Assembly: GCA_017991595.1 (NCBI GenBank)
Contig: JAGOQJ010000001.1
Span: forward strand, 62,001-126,000
DNA: 64,000 bases
Direction of reading: 5' to 3'
Source: Candidatus Didemnitutus sp.
GTDB taxonomy: Bacteria; Verrucomicrobiota; Verrucomicrobiia; Opitutales; Opitutaceae
The position numbers and the translations under genes are program-made. How positions within the stretch are numbered: position 1 is the first letter of the stretch; every line of letters begins with the position of its first letter. Below the pieces are notes generated by a model. That model was not told the DNA's origin. It made no database searches and saw only the letters and a program-made list of their open reading frames with translations. This document shows positions 54,548 to 61,616 of the stretch, in pieces.

Positions 54548-56239
54548 TCAGTGGACTTCCTCGCCGCACTCGAGCATGGCGGAGCCGAAGAAGGGATTGC
54601 GGAGTTCGTGGGAGCGGGAGAGCCAGCGACCGGTGCCGAGGACGGGAGTCATCGGGCATTGGTAGATCCAGAGCTGCTCGCGGTGGTGCAGGTGCTCGGC
54701 GCGGACGAGGTCGGCGAGGTCGGTGCTGAACGGCTCGAAGGCGCGGCGCACGGCCTCGATGTCGTCGCTGTCGACCAGCTTCGCGCCGGTTGTTGTGAGC
54801 GGGAATTTCGCGGCGGGGGCGAAGCCGGCGACGTAGGCGTCGAGCGCCGCGCGGAGCGCGGGAAAGCCCTGCCGGTAAGCGGGAAGATCGTCGGCCGCGA
54901 GGGCGGTGGCGGAGTCGGCGGCGGCGAACGCGAGCGTGCGCAACAGCGCGGCGGCGGCCGCGTCGTGCTTCGGCGCCTCAGCGGAAATCTTCTCGGCCGG
55001 CGCCGCGCCGTGGTCATGCGCCGATGCGCCGACGGCGGCGTGGGCGAGCTGGGCCTGGCCGTCGAGAAGCAGCGCGCCCTGCGTGACGACGGCATCGCCC
55101 TCGCGCAGGCCGGACAACACCTCGGCGTCGCGATCGCCGAAGCGGCCGAGCTGGATCTCGCGCGCGGCGTAGGCGTGCTGGCCGCGGTCGACGAAGACGA
55201 CGGGCTTGCCGCCGTGCTGGAGGACGGCGCTGCGCGGGATGAGCAGCGTCTCCGGCGCCTCGGCGACGACAACCGCCTGCGCGGTCTGGCGGTGACGGAG
55301 GATACGGTCGGGGTTGTCGAGCACGACGCGGACGCGGGCGGTGCGTGTGGCTTCGTTGAGATTCGGGTCGATGAAGGCGATGGGGGCGGTGAGCACCTTG
55401 CCCGGCAACGACGGCACGTGAACCTCCACCGGCTGGCCGGTGCGCAGCCACGCGAGGTCGGGCTCGTAGGCGTCGAAAACAAACCACATGCGCGAGAAAT
55501 CGCCGATCTGGAACAACTCGTCGTTGGCGGCGACGTAGTTGCCCTCGTAGACGGCGCGCGAGACGACGGTGCCCGACATCGGGGCGCGCACGGTGACCAT
55601 CGCGGTGGGCTTCAGGGTGTTTTCGAGGATGTCGATTTCCTCGTCGGTCAGACCGAGCTCGAGCAGGCGTTCGCGGGCGGCGGAGCGTTCGGCCAAGGTG
55701 AAGACGGCGGTGCCGGCCTTGATACGTTCGACGAACTCGCGCTGGGCGGTGAGCATCTCCGGGCTGAAGATCGTGACGAGCGGCGCGCCCGCCTCGACGT
55801 CGGCACCGACGAAGTTGACGTGGAGTTTCTCGATCCGGCCTGGGACGCGAGCGGCGAGGATACGGTGGCGGGTGTCGTCGTCGTCGATGATCCCGCTCAC
55901 GCGCACGGTGCGGGCCAACGCGCCGCGGCGGACGGGCGAGGTTTGCACGCCGGTGACGGCGGCTTGGGCCGACGTGAGCGTGACGAGATTGGGGTCGAGC
56001 GGTGCGTCCGACGCCCCGGTGGCGCCGGAGGCGGCGACGAGCGCCATACCGCAGATGGTGCATTTGGCGTCCGGGCGGTCGGCCTTGATCCACGGGTGCA
56101 TGGGGCACTGGTAAGTCGCGGCGGGCGCGGCGCCGTGATCGTGGGAGTCGGCGGCGGGAGCGTGGCGGCCCACGAGGAAGCCGCCGAGCGCGGCGGCCGC
56201 GGCGAGAGCGACGAGGAGGAAAACGAGACGAACGTTCAC
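54548..56239 (-). CDS. RND efflux periplasmic adaptor with two metal-binding ends (CusB-like)
   Basis: A 563-residue membrane-fusion protein that links the RND pump to an outer-membrane channel. A signal/anchor segment lies at 4-24. A His-rich linker (DSHDHG) leads to a heavy-metal-binding domain with YQCPMHPWI (C45, M47, H48) and CTICGM (C60, C63, M65). Barrel-sandwich and hairpin domains follow (about 75-400; VSGIIDDDDTRHRILAARVP, VRAPMSGTVVSRAVYEGNYV). The C-terminal 140 residues resemble the DUF3347 domain and end with a second YQCPM (526-530) and a Cys at 558. No outer-membrane CusC-type gene is present in the window, so the third part of the pump must be encoded elsewhere or lost. Confidence 0.9.
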   Translation of the reverse strand: MNVRLVFLLVALAAAAALGGFLVGRHAPAADSHDHGAAPAATYQCPMHPWIKADRPDAKCTICGMALVAASGATGASDAPLDPNLVTLTSAQAAVTGVQTSPVRRGALARTVRVSGIIDDDDTRHRILAARVPGRIEKLHVNFVGADVEAGAPLVTIFSPEMLTAQREFVERIKAGTAVFTLAERSAARERLLELGLTDEEIDILENTLKPTAMVTVRAPMSGTVVSRAVYEGNYVAANDELFQIGDFSRMWFVFDAYEPDLAWLRTGQPVEVHVPSLPGKVLTAPIAFIDPNLNEATRTARVRVVLDNPDRILRHRQTAQAVVVAEAPETLLIPRSAVLQHGGKPVVFVDRGQHAYAAREIQLGRFGDRDAEVLSGLREGDAVVTQGALLLDGQAQLAHAAVGASAHDHGAAPAEKISAEAPKHDAAAAALLRTLAFAAADSATALAADDLPAYRQGFPALRAALDAYVAGFAPAAKFPLTTTGAKLVDSDDIEAVRRAFEPFSTDLADLVRAEHLHHREQLWIYQCPMTPVLGTGRWLSRSHELRNPFFGSAMLECGEEVH

Positions 56240-56344
56240 ATCCGTGATACGCGGCTGCCGCGGGATTCCCTCGGCGAATGTGGCGCTGCTCGCACCGCGT
56301 GGTGAGTCGCCGTCCGCGGTGGGCGGACGTGAGGCCCGTCCGGC

Positions 56345-57337
56345 TTACTTGGCCGGGGCGCGATCCGGGTCACCCACGGCGGCGACGGCCTGTCGCGGGG
56401 GCGTGGCGAGGGTCTTTTTGTTCTTCGCCACGGTGATGATGGCGACGCCGGCAATGATGATGGCTGAGGCGAGCAGCGTGCGCGGCCCGATCGGCTCCTT
56501 GAGGATGAGCCAGCCGAGGAAGACGGCGACGACGGGGTTGACGTAGGCGTAGGTGGCCACGTGCGAGGGCGTGCTGTGCTTCATCAGCCACACGAAGGTG
56601 GTGAAACCGATGAGCGAGCCGAAGACGATGAGGTAGGCCCAAGCCCAAACGGAGTTCGCGCTGACCTGCGCGAGAGAGAAGTCGGTGAGCTCGCCGCGGG
56701 CGACGCTCACGAGCAGCAGCCACACGCTGCCCATCAGCATCTGGATGGCGGCGCCGGTGAACGGCTCGGCGGGCGCGGAGGCGTAGCGGGTGTAGAGCGA
56801 ACCAGCGCTCCAGAACAGGCAGGCGAAGATGAGTCCGACGATGCGGGCCGGGTCGAGGCCATCGGTGCCGCCGCGCAGCACGTCTGGCCCGACCAGCAGG
56901 ACGAGTCCGGCGAAGCCGAGGGCGATGCCGGCGAAGGTGGCGAGGTTGGGACGCGAGCCACGTTTGCCGTCATTGAAAAATTTCAACGCGCCCCAATCGA
57001 GCAACACGATGAAGAGCGGGCCGACGGAGACCATCAGCGTGGCGATGCCGGAAGGGATTTTCTGTTCGGCCCACGAGACGAGGCCGTTGCCGCCGAGCAG
57101 GAGGAGCGCGCCGATGATGGAGTTGTCGATCCACTGCTTGCGGGTGGCGCGGAAGCCGCGCGTGACGGAGATGAAGGCGGCGATGATCGCGCCCGCGACG
57201 AGGAAGCGCGCGGCGGCCATGAGGAACGGCGGCAGCGTCTCGACGGCGATGCGGATGCCGAGGTAGGTGGAGCCCCAGACGACGTAGATCGTGGTGAAGC
57301 CGAGGATCAGCGCGAGACGCGAGGGAGTGGAGGACAC
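56345..57337 (-). CDS. EamA / DMT superfamily transporter
   Basis: A 330-residue membrane protein with about ten helices in two EamA repeats (about 10-150 and 168-310). The first repeat begins FTTIYVVWGSTYLGIRIAVE, a typical YedA/RhaT-type start, and the second contains GSLIGFTTFVWLMKHSTPS and YVNPVVAVFLGWLILKEPIG, the family's most conserved segment. Members export amino acids or other small metabolites; the substrate here is unknown. The 3' end has a Lys-rich tail. It lies 84 bp downstream of the MocR gene on the same strand, so the regulator and transporter are probably co-transcribed and functionally linked, as often seen for MocR genes. Confidence 0.9.
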   Translation of the reverse strand: MSSTPSRLALILGFTTIYVVWGSTYLGIRIAVETLPPFLMAAARFLVAGAIIAAFISVTRGFRATRKQWIDNSIIGALLLLGGNGLVSWAEQKIPSGIATLMVSVGPLFIVLLDWGALKFFNDGKRGSRPNLATFAGIALGFAGLVLLVGPDVLRGGTDGLDPARIVGLIFACLFWSAGSLYTRYASAPAEPFTGAAIQMLMGSVWLLLVSVARGELTDFSLAQVSANSVWAWAYLIVFGSLIGFTTFVWLMKHSTPSHVATYAYVNPVVAVFLGWLILKEPIGPRTLLASAIIIAGVAIITVAKNKKTLATPPRQAVAAVGDPDRAPAK

Positions 57338-57421
57338 GGAAAGGAAGGAGGGGAAAAAGAAGGGAGGCGGCCGCCCGGCGTCGGGGGAACGGCGAAAAAC
57401 AGGCGGGGAATCCGCCGCGCC

Positions 57422-58888
57422 TCAGATTTGCTGCCGCACGAGTTCGCCGACGGTGCGGAGGGCGGCGTCCATCTCGTCAGACCAGGGCTGGCTGCAGCTC
57501 ATGCGGATGCAGTGGCGGTAGCGGTCCTTCACGGTGAAGAGCGAGCCGGGGGCGAGGTTGATCTTGTGCTTGAGCGCCTCCTTGCGAAGGCGGAGCGAGT
57601 CGACCTTGGCGGGGAACTCGACCCAGATGTAGTTGCCGCCCTGCGGCCGGCTGAAGCGCGTGCCCTCGGGAAAATAGCGCTGCATGCCCTGCAGGAAGAG
57701 GTGCAGGTGCTGGCTGTAGGCGCGGCGCAGCGAACGCAGGTGGTGGTCGTAGCCGCCGTCGCGGAGAAACTCGGCCAGCGTCTTCTGCAGGATGCGCGGC
57801 GTGCCCATGGTGTTGATGAACTTCAGGCGGCGGATGCGCTCGAGGTAACGGCCGGGCGCGCTCCAGCCGACGTGGAAGCCGGGCGCGAGCGTCTTGCCGA
57901 AGGAGGAGCAGAGCATGACGCGGCCGTCGCGGTCCCAGGCCTTGAGCGGCTTGGGGCGCACGTCGCCGAAGTGGGTATCGCCGTAGATGTCGTCCTCGAT
58001 GATGGGCAGGTCGTGCCGGGCGATGAGTTCGTAGATGCGCTGCTTCTTCTCGTCCGGCATGAGCGAGCCGAGCGGGTTGTGGAAGTTGGGCATGAGCATG
58101 ACGACCTTCACGTCGTTCTGCTTGAGCGCCTCCTGGAGCGCGTCGGTGCACATGCCCTGGCGGGAACAGGTGGGAATCTCGAGCGCGCGGAGGTTGAGCG
58201 CCTGGATGATCTCGAGGAAACCAAAGTAGGCGGGAGTCTCGATGGCGACCGTGTCGCCGGGCTTGGTGACGGCGCGGAGGCAGAGATTGAGCGCCTCGGT
58301 GGCGCCGGAGGTGACGACGAGTTCGTCGTGCGCGATGGGCACGCCGGCCTGGAGGTAACGGCGGGCGATCTCGCGCGTGAGCGGTTCGTAGCCCCAGTTC
58401 ATGCCGGCGCGGCCGATGAGCGTGGGGTCGCGGCGGGCGACGGAGCCGAGCATGCGCGCGAGTTTCTTGGTGGGGAAAAGGCTGTGGTGCGGGCAGGCAG
58501 AGCCGAAGGGCACGTAGTCGGCGTTGAGTGCGACTTCCATGACCTCGGCGGTGAGATCGTTCACGCCCACGTAGGAGGGCTTGCACATGGGCTTGGCCAT
58601 GCGCGGCTCGGGGGCGAGGCTCGGCGGGCGCGGGCGCACGTAGTAACCCGATTGCGGGCGCGCCTCGAGGTAGCCGCGGTTCTCCAGCACGGTGTAGGCC
58701 TGCAGCACAGTGGCGATGGAGACGTCGCGCTGCCGCGACATCACACGCACGGACGGCACGCGATGGCCCGGACGCAGCGTGCCCTGCTCGATGAGGTTCT
58801 GGAGCGAATCGGCGAGCTCCGCGTAGAGCGGGCGCGCGGCGGCCTTCGCGGACGAAAGCGGCTTCGGGGCAACGACGGTTTGGATCAT
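57422..58888 (-). CDS. MocR-type transcriptional regulator (GntR wHTH + aminotransferase domain)
   Basis: A 488-residue regulator. The winged helix (about 18-85) has LYAELADSLQNLIEQGTLRP and GHRVPSVRVMSRQRDVSIAT, typical of GntR proteins. The rest is an aspartate-aminotransferase-fold PLP domain with the Schiff-base Lys K332 in SSFGKTLAPGFHVGW, D299/D300 in IIEDDIYGD and the C-terminal Arg-bearing RMSCSQPW. Such proteins sense amino acids or PLP derivatives (for example PdxR, GabR). It is divergent from nothing in the immediate 130 bp; its likely promoter and a dyad lie at 58966-59001. Confidence 0.9.
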   Translation of the reverse strand: MIQTVVAPKPLSSAKAAARPLYAELADSLQNLIEQGTLRPGHRVPSVRVMSRQRDVSIATVLQAYTVLENRGYLEARPQSGYYVRPRPPSLAPEPRMAKPMCKPSYVGVNDLTAEVMEVALNADYVPFGSACPHHSLFPTKKLARMLGSVARRDPTLIGRAGMNWGYEPLTREIARRYLQAGVPIAHDELVVTSGATEALNLCLRAVTKPGDTVAIETPAYFGFLEIIQALNLRALEIPTCSRQGMCTDALQEALKQNDVKVVMLMPNFHNPLGSLMPDEKKQRIYELIARHDLPIIEDDIYGDTHFGDVRPKPLKAWDRDGRVMLCSSFGKTLAPGFHVGWSAPGRYLERIRRLKFINTMGTPRILQKTLAEFLRDGGYDHHLRSLRRAYSQHLHLFLQGMQRYFPEGTRFSRPQGGNYIWVEFPAKVDSLRLRKEALKHKINLAPGSLFTVKDRYRHCIRMSCSQPWSDEMDAALRTVGELVRQQI

Positions 58889-58965
58889 GGCGTGGACGGG
58901 GCAGGCGGGAATGTAAGGGAAAGCGCGGACGGGCAGTAGCGGCAGCGAAGAAGGATTGATACCAG

Positions 58966-59001
58966 CACAGTCATACTAAACGAGCACTGTGACCATGACA
59001 A
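58966..59001 (-). promoter_or_regulatory. Candidate promoter and operator of the MocR gene
   Basis: On the minus strand TTGTCA (59001-58996) and TAGTAT (58978-58973) are 17 bp apart. The inverted repeat CACAGT-N14-ACTGTG (58966-58991) overlaps the spacer and -10 box; the word AGCAC-A/T-GT also recurs as a direct repeat (58964 and 58983). This is consistent with autoregulation. The leader would be about 78 nt long. Confidence 0.45.
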
Positions 59002-59022
59002 TTGGCCGAAGGGACAGGGCAC

Positions 59023-59050
59023 GAAAAAAGCGGCCCGTTGCCGAGCCGCT
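59023..59050 (-). terminator. Intrinsic terminator of outer-membrane protein gene
   Basis: On the minus strand AGCGGC-TCGGCAACGG-GCCGCT followed by TTTTTTCG, about 35 bp after the stop codon. Confidence 0.8.
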
Positions 59051-59087
59051 GGTGAGAGCTATGACGCGCAGGGGCCGCGCGCGGCGG

Positions 59088-59975
59088 TCAGAACGAGGTC
59101 TTCAGGGCGAGCGCACCGTAGAAACCGGTGTCGCTGTCGAGGCGGTAGCTGCGGTCGAAGTAGTCGAATTTGCGATCGGTGACGGCGCCGGCGTCCAGCG
59201 CGAGCGAGAGGCGGTCGCCGAGCGCGTAATCCAACCCGAGGCCGGCGCGGACCTCGCGGTAATCGACGTAGGTGTTGGCGAGCCGCGCGATGCCGGGTGC
59301 GGGGATGCCGAGATTTTCCGTGATGCGGAAGCTGCCGCCCTGAAGGCCGACGCCGGCGCGGAGCGCGAGCTGCTCGGTGACCTGCCAGGTGAAGCCGCTG
59401 CGCGGGAAACCGACGTTGAAGGTCCAGCCCGGCGCGAATTGCCAGCGCACGCCGACGACGGGGAGCACGGGGTTGTCGGAAAAGGCGTTCACGTTCAGGC
59501 CGAAGCTCCAGACGAGGTCGGGGCTGACGGCGTAGTTGGCGAGGGCGAGCAGCGGGACGTTGAGCGAGTCGGCGTCGAGCTCCTCGAAATCGCCGTAGAA
59601 GCCGGGCCGGGCGAACACGGCCACGCTCCACTGCGGGGAGAGGCGGTGCTGCCAGCCGAGGTTGAGGGAAAGTTCGGCCAGCGTCTCGGGCAACGGCAGC
59701 GGGCCGGTGGCGTCGAGCTCATGCGCGGTGTAGGCGAGGCCGTAGGTGAGCGAGCCGGATTCGCTGAGCACATGGCGGCGCGAGAAACTCACGCCGTAGT
59801 GGGTGATGGAAAGTTCACCGAGATCGGTGGCGCCCCGGGCGACAGTTTCCTCCGAGGAGTAGGAGGTCTCGACGGAAACCGACGAGAGCAGCGAGGGACG
59901 CATGGTGGCCGAAGGCTGGGCCGAGGCCAGCGCCGCGGCGGCGAGGAAGCCGAGGAAAGCGAGGGAACGATTCAT
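59088..59975 (-). CDS. Outer-membrane beta-barrel protein (DUF6268-like)
   Basis: A 295-residue exported protein. The signal peptide MNRSLAFLGFLAAAALASAQ begins at ATG 59975; another ATG lies three codons upstream (59984). The mature part alternates polar and hydrophobic residues in strands ending with aromatic residues (LSITHYGVSFSRRHVLSESG, LNLGWQHRLSPQWSVAVFAR, LSLALDAGAVTDRKFDYF) and ends with Phe (ALALKTSF), the usual outer-membrane insertion signal. No enzymatic motif. The name DUF6268 is tentative. It ends with its own terminator. Confidence 0.75.
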   Translation of the reverse strand: MNRSLAFLGFLAAAALASAQPSATMRPSLLSSVSVETSYSSEETVARGATDLGELSITHYGVSFSRRHVLSESGSLTYGLAYTAHELDATGPLPLPETLAELSLNLGWQHRLSPQWSVAVFARPGFYGDFEELDADSLNVPLLALANYAVSPDLVWSFGLNVNAFSDNPVLPVVGVRWQFAPGWTFNVGFPRSGFTWQVTEQLALRAGVGLQGGSFRITENLGIPAPGIARLANTYVDYREVRAGLGLDYALGDRLSLALDAGAVTDRKFDYFDRSYRLDSDTGFYGALALKTSF

Positions 59976-60062
59976 GCAGGACATACGGATGCGAAGGGAG
60001 GATGGATGCGATGACAGAGGGATGCAGCAACCGGCGGATGCCGGATGGGTGAACCCGGCAAC

Positions 60063-60875
60063 TCAGACGAAAAGCTCGCCCCGGAGGTAGAGCGTCGCGT
60101 GGCCGGCCATCTTCACGCGATCTCCGGTCGAACCTGCGCCTGTCGCGGGGGCGAATTCGCAGAAGAGCTCGCCGCCGCGGGCGGAGACTTGGCGGGCGTG
60201 CAGGCGCGTCTTGCCCAGCCGGGCGGCCCAATACGGCACGAGGGTGCAGTGCGCGGAGCCGGTGACTGGATCCTCGGGCACGCCGGCGCCGGGGGCGAAG
60301 AAGCGCGAGGCGCAGTCGCAGTCTTCGCCGGGGGCGGTGGCAATGAGCCGCGTGTCGCCGAGGGTGGCGAGACGCGGCAGGTCGGGGCGGAGGGCGAGCA
60401 CTTCGGCTGAGGTGGCGAAGACCGCGAGGTAATACGGATGCGTGGCGACCTTCAGGAATTCGCACGGGGCGAGGTTGAGACAATCGCGCAGCGCGGCGGG
60501 CACTTCCTCGGTGGCGAAGGCGGGGCGAGCAGGGAAATCCAATTCGAACCGGTCGCCGCGCCGGGCGACGGTGAGCGGGCCGCTGCGCGAGTCAAAGGTG
60601 ATGAGGTCGCCTGTTTGGCCGAGTTGGCCAAAGATCACGGCGGCCGTGGCGAGCGTGGCGTGGCCGCAGAGGTCGACCTCGACCGCCGGGGTGAACCAGC
60701 GCAGGTGGAATCGCGCGTCGCCGGTGCGGACGAAGAACGCCGTCTCGGCGAGGCCGTTCTCGAACGCGATGCGTTGCATGAGGGCGTCGTCCGGCCAAGC
60801 GGTGAGCGGAACGACTCCGGCGGGATTGCCGGCGAACAGGCGATCGGTGAAGGCGTCGACCCAGTAGAGGTGCAT
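60063..60875 (-). CDS. PhzF family isomerase
   Basis: A 270-residue protein of the PhzF fold (two diaminopimelate-epimerase-like halves). The N-terminal signature VDAFTDRLFAGNPAGVV, the catalytic Glu (E44 in GLAETAFFV), LCGHATLATA (about 69-78) and EDPVTGSAHC (about 205) are all present. The family isomerises dihydroanthranilate-type substrates in phenazine synthesis, but most members, in genomes without phenazine genes, have unknown substrates. No phenazine genes are seen here. It is followed by an intergenic hairpin (60918-60941) and the GNAT gene upstream. Confidence 0.88.
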   Translation of the reverse strand: MHLYWVDAFTDRLFAGNPAGVVPLTAWPDDALMQRIAFENGLAETAFFVRTGDARFHLRWFTPAVEVDLCGHATLATAAVIFGQLGQTGDLITFDSRSGPLTVARRGDRFELDFPARPAFATEEVPAALRDCLNLAPCEFLKVATHPYYLAVFATSAEVLALRPDLPRLATLGDTRLIATAPGEDCDCASRFFAPGAGVPEDPVTGSAHCTLVPYWAARLGKTRLHARQVSARGGELFCEFAPATGAGSTGDRVKMAGHATLYLRGELFV

Positions 60876-60917
60876 TGATTTGGGGGTTTTCGATTCGCGA
60901 TTTTAGGTCCGGAGGGC

Positions 60918-60941
60918 GAGCGGAAGTGAGCTGTTCCGCTC
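60918..60941. terminator. Hairpin between GNAT and PhzF genes
   Basis: GAGCGGAA pairs with TTCCGCTC over an 8-nt loop. No long U-run on either strand; may act as a weak terminator or processing hairpin. Confidence 0.3.
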
Positions 60942-61017
60942 ATCGTTCTGCAAAACTGATGGGCGGTTTGCCGGCGCGTCCGAAATCAAAATCGAGCCTC
61001 CGAAAGCGAAAATCTTC

Positions 61018-61500
61018 TCACGCGTAGCGGGAGAGCGCCTCGCCGGTGAGGCGGCAGATCTGCCATTCCTTCAGGCGGCGGGCGCCGAGCGATTCGTAGA
61101 AGGCGATGGCGGGTTGGTTCCAGTCGAGCACGGCCCATTCCATGCGGCCGCAGCCGCGGGAGTTGGCGAGTTGGGCGAGGTGGAGGAGGAGCGCTTTGCC
61201 CAAGCCCCGGCCGCGGAAGGACGGGCGGACGAAAAGGTCTTCGAGGTAGAGCCCGGGGCGCGCGAGGAAGGTGGAGTAGTTGAAAAAATACAGCGCGAAG
61301 CCCGCGGGCTCGTCGTCGGCCGTGGCGATGACACAGTGCGCGAGCGGGGCGGCGGGCGCGGCCGGGAAGAGCGCGCGGTGGAGCGAGGCTTCGTCGGCGA
61401 CGACCTCATGGGCGAGCTTCTCGTAGTCGGCGAGTTCGCGGATAAAATTGAGGATGAGCGGCAGGTCAGCCTCGGTGGCGGGGCGGATCGCGTTGGGCAT
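61018..61500 (-). CDS. GNAT family N-acetyltransferase
   Basis: A 160-residue acetyl-CoA-dependent acetyltransferase. Motif A is LEDLFVRPSFRGRGLGKALL (about 100-119), with the RGRGLG pyrophosphate-binding loop, and motif B is WNQPAIAFYESLGARRLKEW (about 134-153). The start IRPATEADLPLILNFIREL and the FLARPGLYLEDLFV pattern resemble the spermidine/diamine N-acetyltransferase (SSAT-like) subgroup, so a polyamine or thialysine substrate is possible but unproven. ATG 61500 is the family start; an upstream extension to 61545 is not needed. Confidence 0.87.
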   Translation of the reverse strand: MPNAIRPATEADLPLILNFIRELADYEKLAHEVVADEASLHRALFPAAPAAPLAHCVIATADDEPAGFALYFFNYSTFLARPGLYLEDLFVRPSFRGRGLGKALLLHLAQLANSRGCGRMEWAVLDWNQPAIAFYESLGARRLKEWQICRLTGEALSRYA

Positions 61501-61616
61501 GCGCGCACTCAAGGAGCTGACGGGGAAATGGCGACAGTTTAACAAGTTATTTCAAGGGATTGCGGCTCGACTTCCCCTCTGGGCCGACTTGTTTGGAAAG
61601 TCCTGACTCATCGCGG

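Noticed and set aside
60063-60875. PhzF homologue as evidence of a phenazine cluster
   Set aside because: No other phz genes are nearby, and PhzF-fold proteins are common in genomes without phenazines.
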